Notes under the pieces: generated by a model
Database searches by the model: none
Seen by the model: only the letters and a program-made list of their open reading frames with translations
Told to the model about the DNA's origin: nothing
Part shown: one piece after another, positions 1-11,200 of the stretch
How positions within the stretch are numbered: the first letter of the stretch is position 1
How the letters are laid out: each line of letters starts with the position of its first letter
Made by a program: the position numbers and the translations under genes
Source: Chitinophagales bacterium
GTDB taxonomy: Bacteria > Bacteroidota > Bacteroidia > Chitinophagales > UBA2359
Length of the DNA stretch: 64,000 nucleotides
Direction of reading: 5' to 3'
NCBI GenBank assembly: GCA_020628375.1
Contig: JAHDFD010000022.1
Coordinates: forward strand, 1 to 64,000

Positions 1-44
1 CAAATTGTGTGCTACCGCATCGCCAAATTGTGTGCTACCGCATC
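1..44. repeat. Short direct repeat cut by the window edge
   Basis: Bases 1-21 and 24-44 are the same 21-base word (it begins caaattgtgtgctaccgc), so the period is 23. The repeat lies just upstream of the first gene and the window starts inside it, so more copies may exist to the left. The rest of the region up to base 85 is AT-rich leader sequence. No function can be assigned. Confidence 0.7.
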
Positions 45-85
45 ATTAGAAGTTGGTTTTTAATTAACCATTAAAGTCAATTTTT

Positions 86-3000
86 ATGAAAAAATTATTT
101 TTTTTAACTCTTATTTTTTATTTTAATACCCAAACATTTATTGGACAGATCGATTGTTCAGATTTAGAACCATCTCAATTACAATGTTCATGCATCTATG
201 ATAATTATTTAGAGAATCCTTCTTTTGGTGGAGATATTGATGAAGTTTGTTCATGTACGGAATTAGACGGTATTGATATTTCGAATATTGCAAGTGTAAG
301 CTCTACTGATTGTTTATTTCTACCTGATTTAACTATATCATCGTGGGGATTATTAAATTATGGATCTAATTCAGAAAACAAAGGGCCAAGAATAGTAAAT
401 GAGAACGAGATTGAGATTGATACTGCCCTACCCAATATTGGAAAAGGACCTGTTGAAATGGAAAGCCTTAATGAATACTACTGTCCAACTGATTGTCAAA
501 ATGAATTTGATTGTAATTGTCCAAATGATAGCTCTCCAATACTTGGTGTTGATGGTGTTTATTATTGTCTAGTTTCCGATCCTCTTGAATGTTTATCGAA
601 TGTTTCATCAACAAGTATAGTTAACTCTGTAGATGGTGTTAAACAAAGTATTAAACAAAATATAATAAAAAGAAATGAAGATGGTTCTTTTGACAAAGTA
701 GAATATAAACTGGATGGTGTTTTTCAGACCTATCATTTCGGACATGAACATTTTCATATGGATAGCTATGTTTCTGTCACTTTAAGAAAGAAAGATGAAT
801 CACTTTGTAATCCTTTGGATTGGCCAATCTACTCGGAGTATAGCAAAATTGGATTTTGTTTAATAGATGTCAGTGATCTTGTTAATGGTGATGTAAGTTG
901 GAATATTGGAACAGGTGGTTTTTTTGATGAAAGTAGATATTTGTATGCCATTAATGATAATATTGAAGCTTATTGTAATGAGAATTATGAAGAAGATACT
1001 CCATGGCACGATACTGAGTTGACAAATAACTGGTTTGATTTAAAATGGTTACCTGAAAATCAAGAGAATTTAGAAAATGTATACAATACTTTGAACTCCT
1101 TTTCAATGTATCCTAATCTAGGCTTAGGTGGGACTTATGGAGCATCCTCTTGTAATGAGCCTATTGTAGCTGGACAAAATATTTTTCAATATGGTATTGC
1201 TTCTGGTATGTTGGACTTGTACCACAAGTCAATATCTGGAAATAGCGTAACTCTAAAAGAAAACCTATGTGCTGGTGATGATTACTATTTAGTAGTGGAA
1301 GTAGATCCTTTTAACCATATACTTGAATCTAATGAAGATAACAATATTGCTGTTGTTCCTATAACCTTACCTTCTTCAGTTTTCACAAATCCTGATGATG
1401 CTGAGCTAGAAATTCTATCAGACTTTAATGAATTAATATGCGCCAATGAAGTAGTAACACTTTACTCGAATGAAATGGGTGCTCCAATTAGCTATGATTG
1501 GTATGATATAACAGATACAGATACTCCTATATTACTTGGATCAGAATCTACTATAGAAATTTCTGGTGAAAATGAAGAAAAGATAATACAATTAAGAACA
1601 AATGGCTCATGCGGAACTTTGATAAGCTCTAATTACACGTTAACCTTTCTTTCTGATATTGGAGAGCTTAATCCGCCTCCTACCGTAAGTATTATGGAAG
1701 GAAGTACTTGCCTTGATGAGAGTGTATCTATTTCAGGAGCACAGGACGCAACAATTCTTTGGCCTGATTTACCACAAATAACTACAAATGGCAGTAATTC
1801 TGCAAGTGTAGATGTATCTCAAAGTGATCTAAATTATAATGTAACTATTTTAGACAATGATGAAGGATGTAATGTCTTAAATATTTCTCATGAGCAAGTT
1901 GGATTTTCTGGTTCAATTGATATTATTGAAATAGAAGATATAGTTTTTTCTTCGGACATGTCAGAAGTGCTTATCTCTTTTGATTCAAATCTTCCAATGG
2001 AATCACCTCAACCTGAATATTACGAGCAAAATACTAATTTAAATGTATCTCTAATACTTGTATCTGGAAATTGCGTGGGTTTAGACAATATTGGTGTTAA
2101 AACAATAATTACGGATCAGGTTTTTTTCACACACTCACATGGAGAAAATATTTATGGATACAATGCTTTATTCAATCTAAGTGAATTATCACCATATGAG
2201 ATTTGCGATTATTGTACTATTTTCATTAAACTTCGTTATGAACCATGTAGTGAAAGTAGTTATGAAGACATTAAAGAATCAAGTTCATATCCATTAATTG
2301 CTACAAATAACCAAGTTGTTGGATTTAATAATAGTGAAAACCTTTGTTATGGATCAACACGTTTGGGAATAGCTGAAAGTGCATTAGAGTATTTTAATAT
2401 CGAATCTCCTTTATTCAATTTATTTATTGATGACTATATCCCTTACTATTTTGAATATCCAGATGGTACGATACATTATGACCACTATTTGAATGTAGTA
2501 CAAGAAGGAATATACACGATGTATATAACAGATATTTTTGGGTGTTCAAGAGATATATCAGTAAACGTAACATTCAAAGAACACCAATTAAACGGAGAAC
2601 CATTAATTGAAGGAATAAGTATGTGTGAACAACCCTTCCCTATTGAAATAGGTGTTGAAGAAGATATAGATCATACATATTTATGGGATTCTGGTGAAAC
2701 AACTTCCCAACTAATTATAGATGATTTAGGAGTATATAGATTATCTGTAATTAACAATAATAGTGGTTGTCAAATTGAGAAGGAATTTATTGTTTTCGAT
2801 GATACTTATTTCATGGTAAGTTCTACCTCTAATAACTCTTACTTAAACATTAATAATTCAACAACGATCAATGGCTATACATTAGGAAATGTAATAACAG
2901 TAGATGAAACCATTCAAGTAGAAGACGAATTAATTATTGAGAATGGGGTAACAATGTTATTCGATGAAGATGCGGGTATCAACGTTCATGAAGGAGGCAG

Positions 3001-5023
3001 ATTAATTGTTCGAGATGGTGTTATTTTAAAAGGAATATGCGACAATAGTTGGCAAGGAGTTAAAGTAAATGGAAAACATAAATTTGCACACCCAACACAA
3101 ATCGATATTGATGCTGGTAATCATCCCAATCATGGATACTTATATACCAATAATGCAACAATAGAGCGAGCAATATGGGGAGTTAACATTGTTGATGAAG
3201 CAAATCAAATTTATAATTTCAATAATGGTAATAACATTCCTCCGAATGCAAATGGAGGTGGTATTTTCCAATTAAACAATACTAATTTTAATGATAATCG
3301 TTTTGGCTTACTAATATTCAATCATGGTAAAAACCAAGATCATAAGTCATTTGTAAAACAATGTAACTTCACCAACACCCACGCTTGGGAGGACTTGACA
3401 AATGATGTGGTTTACCGACAGATTTTATTGAAAGGTGCTGATGCGATCCCTATTGAACAATGTTCTTTTGAAAAAAATATTATAGATTCTCAAAGCCTTT
3501 TGGATAAAACAGTAGTAGGTATTGAAGCAATAAACGGAGGAGTGCTTTCAGATTCAGATGCTTGTCCTTGTGTAGTTCCAAACACTTTCAGAAATTTAGA
3601 TAATGGTATTAAAATTACAGGAACTATGACAGGAGGGCACTTTATCAGTGGGAATCAGTTTTATGGCGTAAAACAAGGTATTACCGCAACAGAAGCCTTT
3701 GCACTTGAAATAAACAACAACACCTTTAACAATATTCCTGAGGGTATCAATAATGATGAAGCAAGTTGGGGAATTTATACCGATCAATGTATCGGACTAC
3801 GTATCGAACAAAATAACTTTAGAACTACTAATGATAGTGATTTTACAAGAGGAATGATCGTTAAAGATTCTGAAGCTTTACCTACCAATCCTGATGATTT
3901 TAATATTGTGAGGGATAACACTTTCTTAGGTGCTTTTGAAGCAGGTATCTTATGGCAGGGAAGAAACGATTTTATAGATATAGACTGTAATCACTTTGGT
4001 GGATCGGGATGGGCAAACCCTAAAGCCGATTGGCAATTGGCTAATAGTACAGATCACGATTTCTCCTTAAATCAACAAGGTTGTAAGTATAATATAGACT
4101 TAGATATTACTGAACCTCCTTTCTCTAATGAATGGCATAGTGGGGCAAATGGTTTACATATAGAAAACTTAACAGGAGTTACGCAAACGCTCGCACTTAA
4201 TTGGCATGATAATTCTGAGCCAACACTTTATGATTTCTCTGATGTCGATGTTAGTAAAGATCAAAGTTGTGGTACATCAGTACAATGTGTAAATAATTGG
4301 GGTGATAGTGATGGCGGTGATACTGGTGGTAATGGAGGCACACCTGAAGGAAATCCTGATAATTACTGCCGTATGGCATATAATCCAATTATAAATGATC
4401 TTAAAAATAATAACAGACAATTAGTTAAAGATGAAATGATCTGTTTAGCAAGTGATTTCAGCCACACCTTTTTAACTGCAACACATATTAAAGAAGGTGA
4501 CCTGGAAAACGCACAGTTCTATTTAGATTTGGTTACAGAGAATGGTGAATATGCTACTACTAAAACACAATATCAAGACTTGATTATTAATTTACAAGAA
4601 GGAACAGGTAAATCTAATGAGGCATTTATCCGAATAGAAAACAGAGCAGAGGAAAAGCGATTATCACTCGAAAAGAATATGGCAGCATCTGTATTAGCAG
4701 TTCTAACAGGAAATACAGAGAATAAAATTATAGATATAGAATATAATAATCAGGAGAATGTGTCAGTTAATCAGCAACCGCTCTTCAACATTTATCCAAA
4801 TCCAAGTGGAAGTAATGATCAGGTTTATTTAGATTTACATGATTCAGATGATGAAATTCTGACTATTCAAATAACAAACTTGAATGGTACAGTAGTAAAT
4901 AAAGTTGATTACTTTAATAATAATTACTTGAAAATAGACAATTTTTCACCTGGAATCTATTTAGTTAGTATTACAACGAAAAACGGTTTAAACTACATTA
5001 ATAAACTGAGTATCATTAAATAA
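86..5023 (+). CDS. T9SS-exported surface protein with lysyl-oxidase-like N-terminal region and beta-helix
   Basis: 1645 residues with a signal peptide (about 1-20, ending FIGQ). Residues 78-430 look like the lysyl oxidase family: LPDL near 79, a segment reading LPNIGKGPVEM, the copper-site pattern HEHFH at 220-224 (His 220, 222 and 224), and an ESNEDNN segment near 415, the usual end of that fold. Ig/PKD-like sheet domains fill about 440-930. A right-handed beta-helix region follows (about 950-1410; GGRLIVRDGVILKG begins it). The last 80 residues are a type A T9SS sorting domain (FNIYPNPSGS near 1567, ending YINKLSIIK). It is therefore exported and probably cell-surface anchored or released. 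The next T9SS gene starts 12 bases downstream, suggesting co-transcription. Enzyme activity is inferred only; I did not verify the Lys and Tyr that make the quinone cofactor. Confidence 0.75.
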   Translation: MKKLFFLTLIFYFNTQTFIGQIDCSDLEPSQLQCSCIYDNYLENPSFGGDIDEVCSCTELDGIDISNIASVSSTDCLFLPDLTISSWGLLNYGSNSENKGPRIVNENEIEIDTALPNIGKGPVEMESLNEYYCPTDCQNEFDCNCPNDSSPILGVDGVYYCLVSDPLECLSNVSSTSIVNSVDGVKQSIKQNIIKRNEDGSFDKVEYKLDGVFQTYHFGHEHFHMDSYVSVTLRKKDESLCNPLDWPIYSEYSKIGFCLIDVSDLVNGDVSWNIGTGGFFDESRYLYAINDNIEAYCNENYEEDTPWHDTELTNNWFDLKWLPENQENLENVYNTLNSFSMYPNLGLGGTYGASSCNEPIVAGQNIFQYGIASGMLDLYHKSISGNSVTLKENLCAGDDYYLVVEVDPFNHILESNEDNNIAVVPITLPSSVFTNPDDAELEILSDFNELICANEVVTLYSNEMGAPISYDWYDITDTDTPILLGSESTIEISGENEEKIIQLRTNGSCGTLISSNYTLTFLSDIGELNPPPTVSIMEGSTCLDESVSISGAQDATILWPDLPQITTNGSNSASVDVSQSDLNYNVTILDNDEGCNVLNISHEQVGFSGSIDIIEIEDIVFSSDMSEVLISFDSNLPMESPQPEYYEQNTNLNVSLILVSGNCVGLDNIGVKTIITDQVFFTHSHGENIYGYNALFNLSELSPYEICDYCTIFIKLRYEPCSESSYEDIKESSSYPLIATNNQVVGFNNSENLCYGSTRLGIAESALEYFNIESPLFNLFIDDYIPYYFEYPDGTIHYDHYLNVVQEGIYTMYITDIFGCSRDISVNVTFKEHQLNGEPLIEGISMCEQPFPIEIGVEEDIDHTYLWDSGETTSQLIIDDLGVYRLSVINNNSGCQIEKEFIVFDDTYFMVSSTSNNSYLNINNSTTINGYTLGNVITVDETIQVEDELIIENGVTMLFDEDAGINVHEGGRLIVRDGVILKGICDNSWQGVKVNGKHKFAHPTQIDIDAGNHPNHGYLYTNNATIERAIWGVNIVDEANQIYNFNNGNNIPPNANGGGIFQLNNTNFNDNRFGLLIFNHGKNQDHKSFVKQCNFTNTHAWEDLTNDVVYRQILLKGADAIPIEQCSFEKNIIDSQSLLDKTVVGIEAINGGVLSDSDACPCVVPNTFRNLDNGIKITGTMTGGHFISGNQFYGVKQGITATEAFALEINNNTFNNIPEGINNDEASWGIYTDQCIGLRIEQNNFRTTNDSDFTRGMIVKDSEALPTNPDDFNIVRDNTFLGAFEAGILWQGRNDFIDIDCNHFGGSGWANPKADWQLANSTDHDFSLNQQGCKYNIDLDITEPPFSNEWHSGANGLHIENLTGVTQTLALNWHDNSEPTLYDFSDVDVSKDQSCGTSVQCVNNWGDSDGGDTGGNGGTPEGNPDNYCRMAYNPIINDLKNNNRQLVKDEMICLASDFSHTFLTATHIKEGDLENAQFYLDLVTENGEYATTKTQYQDLIINLQEGTGKSNEAFIRIENRAEEKRLSLEKNMAASVLAVLTGNTENKIIDIEYNNQENVSVNQQPLFNIYPNPSGSNDQVYLDLHDSDDEILTIQITNLNGTVVNKVDYFNNNYLKIDNFSPGIYLVSITTKNGLNYINKLSIIK

Positions 5024-5035
5024 ACGATTAAAATT

Positions 5036-6553
5036 ATGAAGATAGTTAAATGGTTTCTATTTGTATGTTTAAGCTCCTTTGGGGGCTTAAACGCACAAAT
5101 TCCTGATACTTTGGAAATTCAATATTTTAAGATTCTTGAAGATGCCTTACCTTACTCTGAAGTTTTCATAGCTTGCGGGCTTTCTGACAATGGTTACTTT
5201 AGCATTGGAAGTTCAGTTTCAGAAGACATCAAATATTTATCCTTAAAAAAATATAGTTTAACGGGAGAATTGATCGCTGATTTTTCTTTAGATGATGAAC
5301 AAAATGGGTATAAGCAAGTCGATTACGGGCGTTGTTTAGTTCAAATTTCGGAAAACGAATGGGTTTTAGCCTATAATAGAATCGAAAATAATAATACTTG
5401 GCATATCCGTGTAATCCGCTTCAATTTACAAGGAGAGGTCTTGTGGCAAAACGACATTGAAGGAAATTATTGGGATACAGCAAAAAAAATATTGATTACT
5501 GAAGAAAAGGATATTGTTATAATTGGTGAATCTTATATTAACAACTCTTTAATGAAGGGTTACATAGTTCTATTAAATGAAGTTGGGGAAATAATATGGG
5601 AAAAAACAGATGAAATGATAAATATTACAAGTCATTCAGGTGGAGTTCTTCATAATGATAATCTTTTAGTAGCTGGAAAGGTACTAATTCAAGGAATTTT
5701 TTATCCTTATCTAAAAAAAATATCATTATATAATGCTGATTTATTAGAAGAAAAAATATTTGTAGATAACATAAACTGTGCTTGTCATATTAGAAGGATT
5801 AATAATAAAATTGATGAATTCTATTTTACATCATGTAATAATGAAGAAGATATATTTCAAACTGCAATAATAGACACTTCATTTAATATACTATGGGAAA
5901 GATATGATTCATTTCAGGATTATTATGATTCAGCACCTGTAAACCCAATAATTTATGAAGATAAAACCTTTGTTAGTTTACATGAGTATTATACATATAC
6001 TCAAGAAGGCTTACGAACCCAAATCGAAATGTTTGGGCTAGACCCACAAGGGAATTTAGCATTTGTAACTCCCATACCCACCGACCCCACCAAAGAAGTT
6101 TATGTTCGTGATTTACGCAAAACACCCGATGGTGGCTATTTAATTGCTGGATATGAACATTTCCCGGCTCCACAACGGGGTTGGTTAATTAAAACAGATA
6201 GTTTAGGTAATACATGTCAGCTACCTAATTGTGATAGTGTGGCTTATGTAATTGATACCACATTCACCCATAATTTTAATTTCACTACTGCAAAGGCAGG
6301 GCTGCAATTATATCCCAATCCGGTTAAAGCTGGAGAGGGTATCAATGTTTCACTCAACAATACCAATGATGCTATTCTTCAAGCACAAATTTTCAGTATT
6401 GATGGTAAACACTTGTATTTTAATTCATTTACAGAAACGAACTCAAGCCATAAGCTACAAATACCAAGCAATGGGCTAATTCCGGGTATGTATATGCTGA
6501 AATTAAGCACCAAAAGTGGAATACTTTATTCGAGGCGTTTGCTTATTGAATGA
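5036..6553 (+). CDS. T9SS-exported protein, probable beta-propeller
   Basis: 505 residues. A signal peptide (1-21, ending GLNAQ) is followed by about 380 residues of repeated strand-turn units with phrases such as LTGELIADF, LQGEVLWQND, VGEIIWEKTD and SLGNTCQLP. These resemble the bacterial beta-propeller repeats that read roughly 'D-x-x-G-x-x-x-W'. From about residue 422 (LQLYPNPVKAGEG) to the end is a type A T9SS sorting domain. It starts 12 bases after the preceding T9SS gene, so the two are probably one operon. The sequence suggests binding or adhesion; no catalytic motif is visible. Confidence 0.75.
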   Translation: MKIVKWFLFVCLSSFGGLNAQIPDTLEIQYFKILEDALPYSEVFIACGLSDNGYFSIGSSVSEDIKYLSLKKYSLTGELIADFSLDDEQNGYKQVDYGRCLVQISENEWVLAYNRIENNNTWHIRVIRFNLQGEVLWQNDIEGNYWDTAKKILITEEKDIVIIGESYINNSLMKGYIVLLNEVGEIIWEKTDEMINITSHSGGVLHNDNLLVAGKVLIQGIFYPYLKKISLYNADLLEEKIFVDNINCACHIRRINNKIDEFYFTSCNNEEDIFQTAIIDTSFNILWERYDSFQDYYDSAPVNPIIYEDKTFVSLHEYYTYTQEGLRTQIEMFGLDPQGNLAFVTPIPTDPTKEVYVRDLRKTPDGGYLIAGYEHFPAPQRGWLIKTDSLGNTCQLPNCDSVAYVIDTTFTHNFNFTTAKAGLQLYPNPVKAGEGINVSLNNTNDAILQAQIFSIDGKHLYFNSFTETNSSHKLQIPSNGLIPGMYMLKLSTKSGILYSRRLLIE

Positions 6554-6631
6554 GTGTTGAGTGAGAATACGAAACTGCAAACGCCCGCTTGAAGTAAGGC
6601 GTTAAAAAAGGGAATATATGAATTGAATAAC

Positions 6632-7246
6632 TCAATTCTTTCCTGCACCAAACAAAAAATCGAAGCCAACAACAAGCCCTCCGGGCTGCAAAATATTCAT
6701 AACCGCTTCGGAAGTTTCGCTTAATTGAGCTCCATTCGTGATGGTATAATTATCGCGTTGTAAGGCAAAGGATAATCCTACCGATAAAGTAATTTTATTT
6801 TTATCTCGAAGGTTAATGGCATAGAAGTAGGCAATATTGGCAGTGCTAACAGCATCCAGATCCATGATAACCGTTCCTGTATCACCATTTAACAATTCCA
6901 TTTCACTTTCAAAATCTGCTAAACCTGAAGCTCTGCTAATTCCTAAGCTTAATCCACTACCGCCCAAAGCACTTTTAAAATAATAACGAGCATGAATGCC
7001 TAATTTGCCTCCCCACGATCCAATACCTGCAGAACCAACAATTCCAAGCTTATCGATCACAGGAACTTCAACCATGAAGCCAATCATACCGGGGTAAGCA
7101 TTAATACCTGAACCAAAACCAATATAAACTTTTCGAGGCTCTGGCTTAAAATCTAAAATTTCAACACTTTGTTGCGCTGCCACTTCAAGGTGAAAAACAA
7201 AAACACTTACAAAAAGAAGCAGTAAAGTTTTAAAATAATTTTTCAT
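6632..7246 (-). CDS. Small outer-membrane beta-barrel-like protein
   Basis: 204 residues with a signal peptide ending VAAQ at about residue 25. The mature part alternates glycine-rich and aromatic short strands (VYIGFGSGINAYPG, ITLSVGLSFALQ, VVGFDFLFGAG), typical of small Bacteroidota outer-membrane barrels, but I do not recognise a named family. It starts 32 bases after lspA on the same strand and is probably co-transcribed with it. Function unknown. Confidence 0.65.
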   Translation of the reverse strand: MKNYFKTLLLLFVSVFVFHLEVAAQQSVEILDFKPEPRKVYIGFGSGINAYPGMIGFMVEVPVIDKLGIVGSAGIGSWGGKLGIHARYYFKSALGGSGLSLGISRASGLADFESEMELLNGDTGTVIMDLDAVSTANIAYFYAINLRDKNKITLSVGLSFALQRDNYTITNGAQLSETSEAVMNILQPGGLVVGFDFLFGAGKN

Positions 7247-7278
7247 AGGAAGGTAAATTAGTGATTATATGTTTCAGT

Positions 7279-7920
7279 TCAGGAAGTAGCGGTTTCACTC
7301 GCAGGCTCTTCTTTATTTTCGCTTCCAAATAAAAAAGAACGCTCAAAAACAAGCATAAAGAAAATTCCTAAGGAAATAAACGAATCTGCCACGTTGAAAA
7401 CCGGACGGAAAAATGAAAAATATTCTCCACCAACAAAAGGCATCCATTCTGGCCAATGACCATCAATTAGTGGAAAGTACAACATATCAACCACTTTTCC
7501 ATGCAAAAAAGGCGCGTAACCTTCTTCAGGAAACATCGAAGCTACCTGACCATAACCCTTGCTTTCTGAAAATATCTGACCGTAGAAAACACTATCGATA
7601 ATATTTCCTAAAGCACCGGCAAGAATCATCGAAATACACAGCACGATCATTGTAGAAGCATTATCCTTTATAAGTCGGTATAACAAATAACCCAGACCGC
7701 TAACAGCAATAATACGAAATAAAGTCAGTGCCAGCTTTCCATATTCACCGCCCAACTCTAAACCGAATGCCATACCTTCATTTTCTATAAAATGAATCTT
7801 AAACCAACTGAATATATCGTGGCTTTGTCCAAGATACATGGTAGTTTTTACCCAAATTTTAGAAACCTGATCGATGATCAAGGCGCCTACAATAACCGAA
7901 ATAGCAAGTGTACTTTTCAA
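7279..7920 (-). CDS. lspA: Lipoprotein signal peptidase (signal peptidase II)
   Basis: Inner-membrane aspartyl protease that cleaves prolipoproteins ahead of the lipid-modified cysteine. 213 residues with four hydrophobic segments. Conserved boxes are visible in order: IIDQVSK (Asp 17), NEGMAFGL (48-54), GALGNIIDS (102-110), VVDM (catalytic Asp 145) and FNVADS (catalytic Asp 179). The loop between boxes (about 116-142) is longer than in the E. coli enzyme, which makes the protein longer than the roughly 165-residue norm. Many lipoproteins in this window are potential substrates. It is divergent from ileS, with 366 bases between the two starts. Confidence 0.95.
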   Translation of the reverse strand: MKSTLAISVIVGALIIDQVSKIWVKTTMYLGQSHDIFSWFKIHFIENEGMAFGLELGGEYGKLALTLFRIIAVSGLGYLLYRLIKDNASTMIVLCISMILAGALGNIIDSVFYGQIFSESKGYGQVASMFPEEGYAPFLHGKVVDMLYFPLIDGHWPEWMPFVGGEYFSFFRPVFNVADSFISLGIFFMLVFERSFLFGSENKEEPASETATS

Positions 7921-8286
7921 ATATTCTAATTTAGAACCTCAAAGATACTTTGAAACCTACTTATTAACTTTTAAAGAAGTTTAAAAATTGTGATAACTAC
8001 CTAAGGTTCATGGAAAATTTCATTAATCTAAGCAGTCAATGCTATTCAGTGATTTGCATTTTGTACATAGACGACTGTCAACAGACCACAGACCAGGAAA
8101 CCTTACTCATTACAGATATAAGAGTTTTTTTGTCTAAAGCACCTATTAAACCATTGACCGTCGTGATAAAGCGCAACTTAGGTTTTAATCCGGATTATAA
8201 ACACACTCAAATTATGAATACTCAAAACATACGCCGAACACTTATCTTTGCAAACTTTTTACAGCAAAACTTTTGAAGCTAAAAAA
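7921..8286. other. Divergent intergenic region between lspA and ileS
   Basis: 366 bases between two divergent starts, so promoters for both directions should lie here. An 88-codon open frame (8010-8276) crosses it, but its composition and lack of any recognisable domain argue against a gene. I see no strong hairpin, T-box or riboswitch. Confidence 0.5.
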
Positions 8287-11200
8287 ATGTACAAAGAGCT
8301 TAAGAAATTAGATTTACCAGCTTTAGATGCTGAAGTATTAAAATTCTGGGAAGATAATAACATATTCGAGAAAAGTATTACCGAACGTGCCGATGCCGAA
8401 CCTTATGTATTTTATGAAGGCCCTCCTTCTGCTAATGGTATGCCCGGTATTCACCACGTAATGGCACGTACCATCAAAGATCTGTTTTGTCGTTTTCAGA
8501 CAATGAAAGGAAAGCAGGTAAAACGAAAAGGTGGATGGGATACACATGGTTTACCCGTTGAATTAGCTGTAGAAAAAATGCTAGGTATTACCAAAGAAGA
8601 CATTGGCACTAAAATAAGCGTAGAAGAATACAATGCTGCCTGTCGTAAAGAGGTAATGAAATATAAAGATGTTTGGGATGACATCACAAAAAAAATGGGC
8701 TACTGGTTAGACCTTGATGATCCTTATATAACATTCGAGAATGACTACGTAGAAACGCTTTGGTGGTGCTTAAAACAATTATATGATAAAGACTTATTGT
8801 ATAAAGGTTATACCATTCAGCCTTATTCACCGGCAGCCGGAACAGGTTTAAGCTCGCACGAATTGAACCAACCGGGTTGTTACAGAGATGTAAAAGATAC
8901 TTCTGCAACTGCTCAATTCAAAATAGTTGACAGAGCCGATGAATATTTCCTTGCATGGACCACCACTCCCTGGACCTTACCTTCCAACACAGCTTTAGCG
9001 GTTGGGAAGAATATAGATTATTGTTTGGTACAAACTTTCAACCCTTACACCCACCAATCGGTGAAAGTTTATGTTGCCAAAGACCTGATGTACAAATATT
9101 TTAAAGCTGAAAACGCTGAATTGGCTTTAGAAGATTATGACCAAAGCGGTTTAAAGAAATTACCTTACAAAGTGATCTCTGAACACAAAGGATCAGAATT
9201 TGAAGGCTGGCGCTATGAACAACTACTTCCTTACGTACAACCTGAAGATGGCGATGCTTTCCGTGTGATCATTGGCGATTTTGTTACCACTGAAGATGGA
9301 ACGGGTATCGTTCATATAGCTCCTTCATTCGGACAAGACGATATGCGCGTTGCTAAACAAGCAGGCATAGGTTCTTTAACTTTAGTAGATAAGCAGGGAA
9401 AATTCATAGATGAGGTAACAGATTTTGCAGGAAGATATGTTAAAGATTATAAAGACGAAGGCGAAGCTTACAGAAATGTAGATGTTGATATTTCTATCAA
9501 ACTAAAACAGGAAAACAAAGCTTTCAAAGTTGAAAAATACGCGCACAACTATCCGCATTGCTGGCGTACCGATAAACCTATTTTGTATTACCCACTCGAT
9601 TCATGGTTTATAAAAGCCACATCGGTTAAAGATCGCATGTTTGAATTGAATAAAACAATTAACTGGAAACCAAAATCTACCGGAGATGGAAGATTTGGTA
9701 ACTGGCTTGAAAACTTACAGGATTGGAATCTTTCACGTTCTCGTTTCTGGGGAACACCATTACCGATCTGGCGTAACGAAGATAGTTCTGAAGAAATTTG
9801 TATTGGTTCTGTTGAACAATTAAGAGCAGAAGTAGCCAAAGCCGTTGATGCTGGATTCATGGATGCTCAACTACCTGAAGATTTCGACTTACACAAACCT
9901 TATGTTGACCGTGTTTTCCTTGTTTCTTCCAAAGGAGAAAAAATGACAAGAGAAGCCGACCTGATCGATGTTTGGTTCGATTCGGGAGCAATGCCTTATG
10001 CACAATGGCATTTTCCTTTTGAAAACAAAGCAACCTTTGAAGCTAACTTCCCTGCCGATTTTATTGCAGAAGGAGTTGACCAAACACGTGGTTGGTTCTA
10101 CACGCTTCACGCTTTGGGTGTAATGCTTTTCGATTCTGTTGCCTATAAAAATGTGGTATCCAATGGACTTGTTCAGGATAAACACGGCAAAAAAATGTCG
10201 AAGCGTTTGGGTAATGCTATCGACCCATTTGAAACCTTAGGAAAGTATGGAGCAGATGCTACCCGTTGGTACATCATTTCAAGTTCTCAACCCTGGGATA
10301 ATATGAAATTCGATCTGGAAGGATTGGCAGAGGTACAGCGTAAGTTTTTCGGCACTTTGTTCAATACTTATTCTTTCTTTTCATTATATGCAAATATCGA
10401 CCAGTTCCAATACGATAAGAACAAAGAAGTGGCTATTGCCGATCGTCCTGAAATTGACCGATGGATATTATCGGAATTAAATACCTTGATCGATAAAACT
10501 GAAAAAGCCATTGCCGATTACGAACCAACGCTGGCAGCACGTGCAATAATGGATTTCACCGATGCACATTTAAGTAATTGGTATGTTCGTTTGTGCAGAA
10601 AGCGTTTCTGGACTCCTGCAGATGAGTCGGGAGAAATTTCTAATGATAAACTGGCTGCATATCAAACGCTATATACTTGCCTTGAAACCTTATTCCGTTT
10701 AATGGCACCAATTGCTCCGTTCTTTTCAGAGAAATTCTTCGGTCATTTGAACGAGGTATCGAAACATCACGATGTGGCATCAGTACACTTAGCACTTTAT
10801 CCCGATTCTGACGAAGCATTGATAGATGCCGATCTGGAGGAAAGAATGAAGCTCGCACAGAAAATATCTTCGATGATCCTTTCGTTACGTAAGAAAGAAA
10901 AAATTAAGGTACGTCAACCATTACAACGTGTCTTAATTCCGGTATTAGATGAACGTTTACGTACACAAATAGACAAGGTTAAAGATTTAATTCTGAACGA
11001 AGTCAACATTAAGGATATTGAATACGTAGATGATACAGCAGGTATATTTACCAAATCGGTAAAGCCTGATTTTAAACAATTAGGCAGGAAGCTGGGTCCT
11101 AAAATGAAAGCGGTAAAAGGGATTCTTGAAAATTTCTCTCAAAATGAAATCGCTGATCTTGAAAAGAATGGCGTAATTTCTGTTGATATTGAAGGAGAGA

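Noticed and set aside
8010-8276. 88-codon open frame between lspA and ileS
   Set aside because: No domain, no conserved phrases, and it crosses the divergent promoter region. It overlaps the start of ileS. I think it is chance.
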